This document shows positions 22,136-33,055 of a DNA stretch of 64,000 nt, one piece after another. Position 1 is the stretch's first letter, and every line of letters starts with the position of its first letter. The position numbers were made by a program, and so were the translations under genes. The stretch is from assembly GCA_036417435.1 (NCBI GenBank), contig CM070918.1, positions 33,673,523 to 33,737,522 of the forward strand, in the 5' to 3' direction. Source of the DNA: Inia geoffrensis. Taxonomy: Eukaryota > Chordata > Mammalia > Artiodactyla > Iniidae. The notes under the pieces were generated by a model that worked only from the letters and a program-made list of their open reading frames with translations, made no database searches and was not told the origin of the DNA.

Positions 22136-22144
22136 CACACATAC

Positions 22145-22681
22145 CTAGAGACAAATGACAAGGAAAACACGATGATCCAAAACCTATGGGATGCAGCAAA
22201 AGCAATTCTAAGAGGGAAGTTTATAGTGATAAAAGCCTACCTCAGAAAACCAGAAAGATCTCAAATAAGCAACCTAAACTTACACCTAAAGGAACTAGAG
22301 AAAGAAGAACAAATAAAACCCAAAGTTAGTAGAAGGAAAGAAATCATAAAGAATCAGGGCAGAAATAAATGAAATAGAAACTAAAAAACAAAAGCAATAG
22401 AAAAGATCAATGAAACTAAAAGTTGGTTCTTTGAAAAGATAAACAAACTTGATAAACTTTTAGCCGGACTCATCAAAAAAAAAAAAGGGAGAGGGCCCAA
22501 ATCAGTTAAATCAGAAATGAAAAAGGAGAAGTTACAAGTGACACCACAGAAATACAAAGGATCATAAGAGATTGCTATGAACGACTGTATGCCAACATAG
22601 AAGAAATGGACAAATCCTTAGAAAGGTACAATCTCCCAAGACTGAACCAAGAAGAAATAGAAAAGAGGAACATATTCAAAT
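22145..22681 (+). mobile_element. L1 ORF2 internal fragment (pseudogene)
   Basis: Frame 22172-22372 reads like the L1 ORF2 segment between endonuclease and reverse transcriptase (DAAKAILRGKF, KPKVSRRKEI). After a frameshift, translation continues with [13 protein letters not shown] and [12 protein letters not shown] motifs. Both ends are missing: no 3' UTR or poly-A, and the 5' side begins at the AC repeat. It cannot encode active protein. Confidence 0.85.
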
Positions 22682-22902
22682 GCTTTTTTTTTTTTTTTTT
22701 TTTTTTTTTTTGTGGTACGCGGGCCTCTCACTGCTGTGGCCTCTCCTGTTGCGGAGCCAGGCTCCGGACGCGCAGGCTCAACGGCCATGGCTCACAGGCC
22801 CAGCCGCTCCGCGGCATGTGGGATCCTCCCGGGCCGGGGCACGAACCCGTGTCCCCTGCCTCGGCAGGCAGACTCTCAACCACTGCGCCACCAGGGAAGC
22901 CC
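22682..22902 (-). mobile_element. CHR-2 SINE, deletion-type short form
   Basis: A T run (22684-22711) is followed by 'gtggtacgcgggcctctcac' and the head 'accagggaagccc'. Its left flank is L1 ORF2 and its right flank is unrelated DNA. No target-site duplication joins them, unlike most other CHR-2 copies here. Confidence 0.93.
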
Positions 22903-24539
22903 GACAGTATTTACTTTTAACCTCCGGTGGCAGAGTCAATATCATTTTTCCTCCTCCCCTTCGTTCCCTTGCCTCAAAAAGCCAGCATCTTTATGAAACC
23001 CACCTATCTCTTTATCACACTGTGGCCTTTTAAATTTCACCTGCTCCTGGAATTAAATTACAGAGGCCGTGGAGCTCCAGAAGAGGCCACTGTTTAGGTC
23101 TATGTATTTGCTTCTGCCTCACATGGATGCCCATCTTCTCTCTTGGCACAGTTTCAGCCTCCAGTGTTCTAGGTGGGCCCCAACTGCAACCCTTGCACTT
23201 TTTTTCCTAAGTACTCCTCCCTACCTGTGACCTGAAGCATTGACCCAGCGGATGTGGGAGGGTGGGAATTTTTGTCAAACCTGTGACTACCAGGGAGTGT
23301 CTGAACAGACTGTGACTGCAGGAAACAACTCTCTTATCTGCTCTCCTAATCACTATCCAGGTGAGTCTTTCAGGCTACGCCCTGCCACAGGGCACCCTGT
23401 ACCCAGAAGTGAGCTTCCAGGCCTGGGCTGCGTTCAACAAACCGATTCGTTCAGTCCTATCTCTAATCAGATGCCGTGGGCAGAGGAGAGTGATAACACC
23501 TTCTCTGTTTTGCAATCGTGGACAGACGACCGAAATGGGAGATAAATCAAGGGAGAAGTATGGGGCAAACTTGAACCCGCTCCCCAGACACCCGTGAGGA
23601 CATACGACTCATTTTTCTTGTTGAACTATGTGTATCTCCATCCCTTGGCTTTGCTGATCCTCCCGTAATTCTCTGAGCTGCCCCGGCGCCCTCAGGAGCA
23701 ACGCCCTGCATTTAGCAGCCAAGTGGGTGATGAAGATCTGGCTGGATGGTGATGGCCCTCATATACCAGCTCAGGGCCTTTCTGATTCTGCAAAACTTTC
23801 CCTGGGTCCCTGGCCTGTCCTGGAGTGGAGGGAACCTACCGTTCCCCTTTGGGCACTTCCTCCTGCCAAGAAATATGGTCTCGGCAAACTGGTTTTTGTT
23901 GGCACATACTTCTCTCCCTCTCTCTCTTTCTCTTTTCCTCCCGCACAGAGCTCCTCAAAGCCTCAGTCCTTGTCTGGCCAGTTCATCACTGGGTCTGCAG
24001 ACCTTGGCATTGTGACCACCCAGCATATTCTTGGCCTGAGACCAATGTTGAATGAATCAATGCCGAAGAATGAGTGCACCCAGCACCCACCCCCTGGGAA
24101 ATGACAGTTCGATTTGCAAGGCTACTTTTTATCTTACCTGCCTCCTCACTAGACCTAAGAAAAAGGTACAACTTATAAGCTGGAAGGAAATGGACCAGTT
24201 TGATCCTGAAGTGTGGGTACAGCTGTTGCCGTGAGTGGAGGCCATGAGGCCATGTGTGCTGGTACCTGTAGATGCCTACAGGAAGCTCTGTAGAGCACAG
24301 TGCATTTAACGCCAGTCCGTAGAATCATAGGGGCAGCAGTGTCGGTGAGAGGGGAAGGGGGCACAGCTGTAAGGCTGGGCCATGGGTGAGGGGATGATCT
24401 CTTTAGGGTTATGTCAAAAGTTCAGCCAGTGTGACTTTTCTAAATACTAGGAGGGAGGGGAGGGGAGTAGATATAAAATAGTATGTATATATGGTATATA
24501 TCTATCCATACCAATATGCATTGGATTTTATAATATATG
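22903..24539. other. Unclassified DNA
   Basis: About 1.6 kb without a recognisable repeat or exon. It includes a pyrimidine-rich tract at 23909-23942. Open frames up to 125 codons (23727-24104) overlap in all three frames and show no known domain. Confidence 0.45.
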
Positions 24540-24880
24540 TGACTGCTATGTTCTGAGTGTTGTGTCCTCCTTAAAATTCATATGCTGAAATCCCAACTCC
24601 CAATGTTATGGTATTAGCAGATAGGACCTTTGGAGGTGCATGGGTCATGAGGGTGGAGCCCTCATGAATGAGATTAGTGCCCTTATAAAAGAGAACCCAC
24701 CATATGAGAACACAGTGAGAAGTCTGCCATACAGAAGAGGGGCTTCACCTGATCATGCTGGCACTCTGATCTCAGACTTCTAGTCTCCAGGACTATGAGA
24801 AATACATTTCTGTTGTTTTTAAGCACTGCCCCCCACCAAGTCTACAGTATTTTGTTACAGCAGTTTTGTTATGAGACAAT
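24540..24880 (+). mobile_element. MaLR-type solo LTR
   Basis: 'Aaaattcatatgctgaaatc', 'catgagggtggagccctcat', 'gattagtgcccttataaaag' and 'aatacatttctgttgttttt' are in MST/MLT1 LTR order. The 'ttataaaag' box and the later AATACA poly-A-like site are visible. Non-coding relict. Confidence 0.85.
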
Positions 24881-25589
24881 GGACATTTTCTGAACTATTA
24901 AATGCTATGGTGGGCCTACTGGTCAGAGTCCCAGTAGGACATAGATAGAAACTCTGATGGTTCAAGGGTCCTCAATGAAGGGCCTGCATTCAGGGACATT
25001 AAGGGCATGATCAAGGGATGACAAGCCCCAGAGGCTAGCTGGGGAGCAGGATGCTGTTACTAACTCTAGACCTGAAAGAGCAGGGGAGGCACGGGGACAT
25101 CAGAGCTCTGCTAAGGCGGGGTCCACTGAGCAGAGTGGTGCTGCCTGCCAGAGCTGTAGCCTTGGAGTGACATGTCCACAGCCAGAAATCACATCCCAAA
25201 GCAAGAAGAGAGCAGGGAATAGATATTCTGTCCTCTTCTCTTCCCGATATTTTGTCATGGCCTCACCTTGGCCAGCTGGGAGCCAGAGAGCATGGACACC
25301 TGAGGTCAGCCCCATGGAATGCAGGGCAGGGCAAAGAAGGAGGAAGATGGATGTGGGGGTGGGGAAAGTGGGGGTAACAGAACAGTTGGGTCGGCAGTCA
25401 GGATCTTGCCTGGCCTTGGAACCAAAGTCCACATTGGCTGTGTGAGTGATGCTGCCGGCTGCCCTCTTTTGTGGGCATCTCTCCAGGTGACATTTGTACC
25501 ACATAACAGGTGCCTGATTAGTTCTTCTAACCTATTACCTATTAAGTCTAACCAATTATCTATTACATTAGCTACTTGGATTCATCATT
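24881..25589. other. Unclassified DNA
   Basis: No recognised gene or repeat. Frames at 25100-25504 (minus) and 25167-25597 (plus) overlap and look non-coding. Confidence 0.4.
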
Positions 25590-25665
25590 TAATTTAGTTT
25601 TAATGCAGTGCCTGGTATATAGAAGATGCCCAATAAATGTCTCTTAGACAATGAGTGAATGAATA
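25590..25665 (+). repeat. L2 3' terminal fragment
   Basis: 'Cagtgcctggtatatagaag', 'cccaataaatg' and 'gagtgaatgaataaac' form the sense L2 terminus. Confidence 0.6.
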
Positions 25666-25742
25666 AACTAATAAATGTAAGCTGATGAATGAATATGAAT
25701 CACCTCTAGCGTGGGTACTATGAAGTCAGACAGGAAAAGAAA

Positions 25743-25832
25743 CTTAGCACAGGGAACTATATTCAATATCCTATAATAAACCATAATGGAAAGAAACATG
25801 AAAAAGAATAATAAATAAATAAAATAGAAAAT
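25743..25832 (+). mobile_element. L1 3' tail, short
   Basis: 'Agcacagggaactatattca' and 'aataaaccataatggaaaga' match the same LINE tail family as 18680-18845, then it breaks off into an A/T-rich simple sequence. Confidence 0.65.
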
Positions 25833-25904
25833 GTTTTTAAAAAGAGAGAGAGAAACTTGGGTTCTGAGAGGTTAATGGTTCAGCCCAGTGTGCTCGGCCA
25901 CTCA

Positions 25905-26265
25905 ACGTATTCCCCAAATATTTACTGAATACTCACTATGTCCTGGGCGTGTTTATCTTTGACTGGAGGGGACAAACACATCAACATGTGTTTGCTGTGT
26001 AATAGCTAAGTGCTACAGAGACAAATACAACAACAGAGAGGACGGGGGGCTCTGGGGATTGAGTGTACTTTTATAGCATGTGGTCAGGATTGGCCTCTCT
26101 GGTATGGACAGATATTGGAGGCTGGATCTGAAGGAGGTCTCTCTGGAGCACTCTGGGATAACAGCATTCCTGGAGGAGGAAAGTGAGCGCAAAGGCTCTG
26201 AGGCAGGAATGTGTTTGGGGCATTTGGGGAAAAGTGAGACCAGTGTGGCTGGGGCAGAATGTAAC
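25905..26265 (-). repeat. L2 LINE 3' end
   Basis: The antisense L2 contains 'aatatttactgaatactcac', 'gcgcaaaggctctgaggcag' and 'accagtgtggctggggcaga'. It is head-to-head with the next L2. Confidence 0.8.
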
Positions 26266-26309
26266 TGTCACCCATCCAGCCAGATAGATGGATGTTCTAA
26301 AATGTCAGT

Positions 26310-26785
26310 CTGACCCCACCCTTCCTCCAGTGGCTTCCTGCAGTACTTGGGAATGGGAATAACCTGCCCATTTCCCTCCATGGCTCCTTCCCACGATGTA
26401 CTCCAGCCACCTTTGTAACCTGGTTCCTCCCACCTCCGGGCCTTTTCTCTTGCTGTTCCCTCTGCCTGGAACACTTATCCTGGCTCTTTGGCTGTCACTC
26501 CAAAGAAGGCCATTCCCAGTACCCTTGTCTATCATGTCACCCTTTTTATTTCCTTCATAATTGATGTTATTATCTCCCATCATCAAGCTTATGTGTGTGT
26601 CTGCCAAGTTATTGTGTCACCCCGTGAGCCTCTCACGTGTGCTCCAGCATGTGCCCTATTGTGAGCTTCCTGAAGACAGGCACCTTGTCAGCTTGTTCTT
26701 CATAGGGTCTCCTGTGCCTGGAACAGTGGCTGGCGCATGGTGGGTCCTCAGTAAATAGTTGTTGAATAATGAATGAATGAATCAG
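26310..26785 (+). repeat. L2 LINE 3' end
   Basis: Sense L2 with 'cttgctgttccctctgcctg', 'tcctgaagacaggcaccttg', 'ctgtgcctggaacagtggct' and the terminal 'ttgttgaataatgaatgaat'. One of the best preserved L2 ends here. Confidence 0.85.
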
Positions 26786-26836
26786 TGAGTAAACTTTGTT
26801 TGAGACCCCAGAGTGGGACTCAGAAGAGCATAATCT

Positions 26837-27193
26837 GGGGCTTCCCTGGTGGCGCAGTGGTTAAGAATCCACCTGCCAACGCAGGGGACACGGGTTCGAG
26901 CCCTGGTCCGGGAAGATCCCACATGCCGCGGAGGAACTGAGCCAAAGCGCCACAACTACTGAGCCTGTGTTCTAGAGCTCACGAGCCACAACTACTGAAG
27001 CCTGCGCGCCTGAGCCTGTGCTCTGCAACAAGAGAAGCCACCACAGTGAGAAGTCCTCACACTGCAACAAAGAGTAGCCCCCGCTCCCTGCAACTAGAGA
27101 AAGCCCATGCACAGGAACGAGGGCCCAACACAGCCAAAAATAAGTAGTAATAAAAATAAATAAATAAATAAAATAAATCTATTTTTTAAAAAA
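26837..27193 (+). mobile_element. CHR tRNA-Glu SINE, long form
   Basis: The head 'ggggcttccctggtggcgca' and box B-like 'ggttcgagccc' lead to the tail (aaat)n. The duplication 'agcataatct' (from 26828) / 'aacataatct' (to 27206) flanks it. Confidence 0.95.
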
Positions 27194-27515
27194 AAGAACA
27201 TAATCTTTCTTTCCTCAATCTTTTGACCCTGTAGGCTTTCTTGCGAGGCCCTAGGTTTCCCTGGGGAGGGTTTAGAGAAAATATCCACACTGGCATCAGT
27301 GACCAGTAGAGTAGAGCTGTGGGGGTCCCAGGGAGGGTTCGGGGAAAGATTTCTTTTGCACTTGCCCCTTTCCTTGAAAAATACTTTCTGTGCAAGTTCT
27401 CCACAGTGCCAGGAGTTCCTGGAGTCCTGGCGGCAGCCCCCAAGGACCCAGTGTATCAGCTACACCATGGGATCTCCTGTCAGCACCCCATCCCTTGCTG
27501 AGTCATTTTCCCTTT

Positions 27516-27716
27516 TTATTTTTTGCGGTACACAGGCTTCTCATTGTTGTGGCCTCTCCCATTGCGGAGCACAGGCTCCGGACGCGCAGGCTCAGCAGCC
27601 ATGGCTCACGGGCCCAGCCACTCCGCGGCATGTGGGATCTTCCTGGACTGGGGCACGAACCTGCATCCCCTGCATCAGCAGGCGGACTCTCAACCACTGA
27701 GCCACCAGGGAAGCCC
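27516..27716 (-). mobile_element. CHR-2 SINE, deletion-type short form
   Basis: Perfect 13-base target-site duplication 'tcattttcccttt' at 27503-27515 and 27717-27729. The short T-rich tail is followed by the canonical body and head. Confidence 0.96.
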
Positions 27717-27729
27717 TCATTTTCCCTTT

Positions 27730-28262
27730 GAATAAATGAATTAATGAACAGAAAACCACCTGCTTATAGAGCCTAACTGACATCAAGGTTGTGTTCTCAG
27801 CCTGGAGAGATTTGAGAAATACAGATTCTCTCACCTCCAGATTTCTCAGATTCAAACATCTATGGACCCTTGTATGATTTTTACCAATTTCTTCTCTCCC
27901 GCTCTAATTACTTAGGCAATACTTTGAAATGACGCCTGTTTTTTTTTCTTATATGCCTAGTTTTGTATCCACTTACTCTGTGAAATAATATAAGCTTGTT
28001 GTGCTGTCATGTTTGCTATAATACTCTTTAAAATATATAGACAGCTATAAAAATGATGGGTAGTCCCTCCTGCACTACCCAGTGCCACCCTTGTACCACC
28101 AATAACGGAAGCATCTCATTGAGCAAACGCTAAACTGGAAATTTGGTTCTTGAGAACCTGCCTTTGGAAAAAGCATTTCCAGTGATTTTAATGTATATGG
28201 TCTATAGACCATACTATGAGGAAACTATCCTGGGCCCCAGACTTAGCTTTTGGTGTGATGAG

Positions 28263-28264
<2 letters not shown>
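27730..28264. other. Unclassified AT-rich DNA
   Basis: Nothing recognised. Positions 27900-28060 are AT-rich and repeat-free but show no clear motif pattern. Confidence 0.4.

Positions 28265-28309
<45 letters not shown>
28265..28309 (+). repeat. (GT)n microsatellite
   Basis: About 22 uninterrupted GT units, long enough to be length-variable between individuals. Confidence 0.97.
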
Positions 28310-28310
<1 letters not shown>

Positions 28311-28375
28311 ACAGTCCATGTCCAGGTAGGTGTTTAATGTCTAATAAAACAAGGTCCTATCAGAATGCTGGTATA

Positions 28376-28606
28376 AAATGTAAAATAGATAGCTAGTGGG
28401 AAGCAGCCACATAGCACAGGGAGATCAGCTCGGTGCTTTGTGACCACCTAGAGGGGTGGGATAGGGAGGGTGGGAGGGAGACGCAAGAGGGAGAGGTTAC
28501 AGGGATATATGTATACATATAGCTGATTCACTTTGTTGTACAGCAGAAACTAGCACAACACTGTAAAGCAATTATACTCCAATAAAGATGTTAAAAAAAA
28601 GAAAAA
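28376..28606 (+). mobile_element. Young L1 3' end, 5'-truncated
   Basis: The canonical cetartiodactyl L1 3' UTR end ('cacagggagatcagctcggt', 'acctagaggggtgggatagg', 'attatactccaataaagatg') is followed by an A-rich tail. A perfect 14-base duplication 'agaatgctggtata' flanks it (28362-28375 / 28607-28620). Low divergence suggests a recent insertion. Confidence 0.95.
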
Positions 28607-28679
28607 AGAATGCTGGTATAGAAATCTGCCATGATCACCATTATCTTATTGCTTTCTATTATGATGGCTTTTCTTTCCT

Positions 28680-28790
28680 TTAAATCTTCTAACCAGGTGT
28701 GCTTATAGATGGGGCAAGCATATTCCTTATCCTCATTTTACAGAGGAGGAAGGGCACTGAGGCTGAAATTAAATGACTTGGTGGGGATCG
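28680..28790 (-). repeat. MIR SINE fragment
   Basis: 'Tatccttatcctcattttac' then 'agaggaggaagggcactgag' is an antisense MIR core, diverged. Confidence 0.55.
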
Positions 28791-29164
28791 TTTCACAAAG
28801 GCTCTGCAGCCCATCAGTTTCCCCTCTACTCATAGTAGCCAATATAATAACGTGCTGGTAGTGGAGGGAGGAGAGAGTTGAAAGGGAGAAACTCATAAAA
28901 TTTGCCCCACATGGAAGTGTATGAGAAAGAGAGAAAGATGGGAGATGAGAGAAATCATACATAAAGCTTTTGACCAGCTAGGGTCCAGCTTGTGTATTCC
29001 AGGGAAGGTGAAATGTCAAGAAAGCACACATGCTGAGAAAAAAGTACTGAGATGAAGATGGGCCTCCATCAACTTCTCTATGCTGGCCCCCAACTCTCTG
29101 CCTTTGGCAGCACATCTCAGCCTGGGGCCAAGCAAATATTCTTGAGGAGGCTAGGCCTTGGTAT
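28791..29164. other. Unclassified DNA
   Basis: No repeat or exon is recognised. It leads into the island cluster. Confidence 0.4.
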
Positions 29165-29645
29165 TTACACACAATCTCTGTTTTGGAAGTAATTAATCTT
29201 CGAATGTATGAGCCTCTTTGTGGTGGAAAGCGCGCGCTGACACTTTTGTGTAAACACCCAGCTTAGCATATTGACAAACTGGTGGCTGTTACTTTGATCC
29301 TAGGCTGTTGGCTCTGAAAAGGCAAGCCGGCTTTGGGCCACCCCACCAGGCACAAAGGCGGCTCTAATCCCTTCTACACTCGTCTCAGATCCATATTTAG
29401 AATTCGGAGTCTTTATTTTCTATATCCACTTAAGCTCTGCTTGGAGTTTGTTTAGTAACCTTCCTCCTTCTTTGCATTTGACGGTGACTCATAAGTTCGT
29501 TTTCTTAGCAAGGCATGCAGCAAAATTCCAAAGTAGCAAATGACCTGAATGAAAACCCTTAAACTCACATAGATTTAATCACTGCGGCAAATTGGAACCA
29601 TTTGTGGTCAGGTTTTGATGGCGATCTATAAAGATTTCCCCCATG
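29165..29645. promoter_or_regulatory. Candidate conserved non-coding island
   Basis: Repeat-free DNA with 'gaagtaattaatcttcgaat', 'gtgtaaacaccc' (forkhead-like), retained CpGs ('aaagcgcgcgctgac') and 'gtgactcat'. No splice-bounded frame fits. Its texture matches enhancer-type DNA more than decayed repeat. Confidence 0.45.
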
Positions 29646-29879
29646 CCCCCCTCCACTTTCTTTTTAAGTGGCTTAGTTAAGGTTAGTGAGAAAAGGAGTC
29701 ATCAATGCCAAGGTCCAGGGAGTGGGGGAAGTGACTCCAGCTTTTTTTTTTTTTTTTTTCAGCTTTTGGGGACATCTGCAGTCACCCAAGGATCTTCAAT
29801 GGCAAGGAGCAAACGCTGGTGATAGCCAGCCATTCTCCTACACGTCCCGGTGGTCAGGGCTCTGCTAATCCAGAAAACA

Positions 29880-30480
29880 GGGAAGCCCGGCCACTTTCAG
29901 TGCTGTGAGTTTCCGCTGGAGGTTTGGGACCCTTTTAAGAAAATATTGTGTTTTGTGACTTTTGTCACCTCTAGTTATCCTAATAAGGCAAGGGGAAGGT
30001 CAGTACATTTTTTCACGAGCAGAGAGGCAATCGAACCTGATCTGCTATGATTTCTCCCTAAGCAAACCAAACAGATGAGCTTTAATGAGGACACGGGTCC
30101 ACGATTGAGATTGACCCAGGGAGCACCACAAGGGCGTCAGATCTGTTTCTGATAAAATCGCCGTTGAGGTTTTGAAGAATGAATCAGAAAGGAAGTTCAA
30201 TTCCATTTCATGACGGGGGCTGAACTAAATAGAAAGCTCGTCTGTAATTAAAGGGAAGCTTTAATTTTTTGTTGTTCTGCAACATTTTTAGAAATTTCTA
30301 GAATTGGGATTGCTCTCAAGAATCAGTTTGTGGGGTTCCGTTTACTTTCTCGAGAGCAGATGAGAAAGTGAATTTGCAGATTGTGGCAACACATTTTACT
30401 GCACAAATCATGGAAAAAGTTACCCAAGAGGGTCCTCCCCTCACCTCTTTTTTTTCCTCCATCTCTAGCTTCTATGATTA
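29880..30480. promoter_or_regulatory. Candidate conserved non-coding island with paired motifs
   Basis: Repeat-free. It contains the inverted homeodomain pair AATTAAAG-ggaag-CTTTAATT (30246-30266) and a perfect three-unit heat-shock-element pattern GAAnnTTCnnGAA (30291-30303). The T run at 29742-29759 lies just outside. Enhancer function is inferred. Confidence 0.45.
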
Positions 30481-30900
30481 CAGTTGGAGAGAAAATTCCG
30501 GCTGAAAGAAATTTGATATTTATTTTCTGTGAACTTTAATAAAGAAAGTGGTGGGTTTGGGACCTTTTTGTAAGGCCCTTTGGACGAGTCAATTAAAAAA
30601 ATTTTTTTAATAGCACCTTTTGGCATAAAGCTGCTGGTGTGTGATTTATGGGGCTGCTAAGAGGTTGTGCTGAGAGCCGTCCCCAGCAGGTTGGCGAGAA
30701 ACTTTGAAGAGGTTTGGACTCTGGGAACCCACTCTTCACAGGACCCGTGTTCACCCAGGCAGGCCTTTTAAAATGTTTAGTGCCCGAGACTTCGCTTGAA
30801 GTCCGTGTTTGTTTGGATTTGCGGAATCCCTTTCCTTTCTTCAACATTCTCAGATGTCCCTGGTTTAGGCCGAGCGATCAGCCATAATCCACTCCAGCCC
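30481..30900. promoter_or_regulatory. Candidate conserved non-coding island
   Basis: It continues the cluster with AT-rich blocks ('tttaataaagaaagtgg', 'gagtcaattaaaaaaatt') and no recognised repeat. Confidence 0.4.
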
Positions 30901-31544
30901 AGACCAGGAATAGTCCACTTTGCTCATAAGTATATAACGTAACTTCGACCCCAGGGCCTCCATCGTGAAATGGAATCCCAGACACTCTAAGATGTCTTGG
31001 GAGATAAGCGTGGCCCTAATCCCAGGGTCGCCCCAGCCCTGGCGGAGCGGGAGTTCACCTATACATCACGACATCATTATCAGCTGGGGACCCGAAGCAG
31101 CCACAGCCCGCCACATTTTCCACAGGGCTTGGTGGTGTTAAGAAAATACCCTCCGGCTTCGTGTTATTTTAGGCTGAAACAAAAGTCGACATGAATGGCT
31201 GGGGAGGGGGGCGGGGAACAGAGGGGGCATTGTTCTCCCCGTGGCTGGGTGCTCAGAACTGGCCAGAAACTGGAATCCGACAAACGGAGAAGTAAATGCC
31301 ATCACGTACAAATGGGCTATCGCGTGTCCAGAGGGATCAATTGAGCACAGAGGGCGGCCAGGCCGGGGATTTTGCCAGTCCCTGGGTCATGGGAAGTTTG
31401 GTTTCCAGACAAGAGGCCAAAGGTGCCACTTAATTGGTGGTGGCGTGATGACTGACTCGGAGAAGAAGCCACCTGTTTGGGAGAGATGGAGAGGGGACCC
31501 CAAATACCACGCTGGGCTGGCTTTGTGGAGCGTGGGCGCAAGCA
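30901..31544. other. Unclassified, CpG-retaining DNA
   Basis: Repeat-free with scattered CpG (for example 'ctggcggagcgggag') but below CpG-island density by eye. It might be a further island. No exon is seen. Confidence 0.35.
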
Positions 31545-31735
31545 GGGCCAGGCGCTCTTCTAAGCCCCTCTAAAGAATTGTCTCATTTAATCTTCCCAGC
31601 AGCCCTAGGAGGCAGGTACTATTCTCTGCCCCATTTGCAGATGAGGAAACTGAGGCAGAGAGCCACAACTTGCCCGAGGTGCCGCGTGCAAGAGCCAGGA
31701 TCGAAAGCCATGTTGTCTGGCTGCATAGCCCACCA
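31545..31735 (-). repeat. MIR SINE
   Basis: 'Tgtctcatttaatcttccca' and 'agatgaggaaactgaggcag' are clear antisense MIR blocks. Confidence 0.85.
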
Positions 31736-31864
31736 GCCCACCACCCCTGCAGCGATGCCTGATCGTCTTATTCTCACTGTTGTCGCCCCTGTATTTTTAT
31801 CCATGGCACCTGGGCGGTATAACAGATGCAGGCAGTACCCAACCCAGAACCCTTAGACCTTACC

Positions 31865-32275
31865 ATGTCAGTGTAAGCTGGTGGCCCAGAAACTTCTGAC
31901 TGCCAGCATCCACACCTTTCTTTGGCTGTGGGAGTCTGTGCTGCCAATTGGCAAGATGGGCTGGAAGTGCCAGGAAATTAGCATCCCCCAAGGCTGATGG
32001 CAGTGGGTGTATAAATACCCCAGCTCCCTTGCTTCTCTAATGGGAACACTCAGACATGCGTGTTCTACATGGCTGCCCAGAGCTCCCTAGTGGGAATGAG
32101 CTCCATCTGCCACAGTGGTACCTGGCTGGAAGATGCACGCCTTATTGGCTTTCTTCCCGTCCTTGGCTCACTTCCCCACTGGTGTTTCCTGGGGTAACTT
32201 TCCTAATACCACCTTCAGTCGAATCCTTGTCTCTAGGGCTGCTTTTGGAAGAACCCAAACCAAGACAGGGGATCA
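31865..32275 (+). repeat. Old LTR-like repeat
   Basis: 'Caattggcaagatgggctgg', 'aggaaattagcatcccccaa', 'gggtgtataaataccccagc' and the end 'gaagaacccaaaccaagaca' match a widespread mammalian repeat with a TATA-like box. I cannot name the family with confidence. Confidence 0.6.
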
Positions 32276-32284
32276 TACCTCTAT

Positions 32285-32408
32285 GCGATTATTTGGCTAA
32301 TGTCTATCTCCCTCATAAAACATGAGCTCCATGACAGCTTAACATTATATTTCAGGGATTAGTCGAAAGTTCAGCTTGTTGTAGGTATCAAGCACATACT
32401 TATTAAAT
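32285..32408 (+). repeat. L2 3' end fragment
   Basis: 'Aaaacatgagctccatgaca' then 'gcacatacttattaaatg' is a diverged sense L2 end. Confidence 0.5.
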
Positions 32409-32559
32409 GAAAAGATTTTGAAGTGGAAAATCCCTTGCCGTTTAACATGAGTTTATATTTTGATAGTTTGTCCTCTTCTTAGGTCAACGTATTACATTTA
32501 GAGTGGTTTTTACAATTCATTCTTTACTGAAGAGTTACTTTTTCTAGATACTATACAGG

Positions 32560-33055
32560 GAGGTGGAGACATGGCCTCTTCTCCCCACCTGCCATCTTGC
32601 CTCGAGTTGGGAATAAACCAGCATCCCCATTAGACCCAGATTAAGACCTTTGGAGGTTGTTTTAGAGACTGGCCAGCTGTTTACCAAACTATGTTCTCCT
32701 AGACTGTATTTCCCAGTCTCGCTTGCAGTTTGGTGTGTCACGCGATGGAATTTGAGCAGCTGTGTACCACTTTCAGCCCAGCCCGTGAACACCTCCCATA
32801 TGCAGTCCTCCATGCTTTCCACTTCTGCAGCTTGATGCCAATGAGCTTGGTAACCTTGGGAGCCAAAAGTTGAATACAGCAGAGCACACCATACAAAAAG
32901 CCTGGGTCCCCGAGTCACCACTGCGAGGAGAGCTATGCGCTGACCAGGAACACCCATTTCAGACTTTACTAGTGAGAAATCATTTTCTGTTGTGCTTGGA
33001 CCATCATACATTTTGGGGATTTACTTGTTACAGCCGCTAATATGACCCTAACTGA
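32560..33055 (+). repeat. Old LTR-like repeat
   Basis: 'Ctgtatttcccagtctcgct', 'tgcagtttggtgtgtcacgc' and the end 'ttttggggatttacttgtta' followed by 'atgaccctaactgat' match a common old mammalian repeat. The family name is uncertain. The 155-codon minus frame across it is spurious. Confidence 0.55.

Noticed and set aside
22172..22372. 66-codon frame resembling L1 ORF2 as a possible gene
   Set aside because: It is a short piece of a frameshifted, doubly truncated retrotransposon.
26837..26920. tRNA-like head with box B-type 'ggttcgagccc'
   Set aside because: This is the tRNA-Glu-derived head of a CHR SINE. It lacks the cloverleaf 3' half and is followed by the SINE body, so it is not a tRNA gene.
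29742..29762. T run followed by CAG as a splice acceptor
   Set aside because: No open, splice-bounded exon follows. T runs of this kind are common retroposon or simple-sequence remnants. The same applies at 33374-33393.
32544..33011. 155-codon minus-strand open frame
   Set aside because: It lies within an old LTR-like repeat, in antisense, with no recognisable domain.
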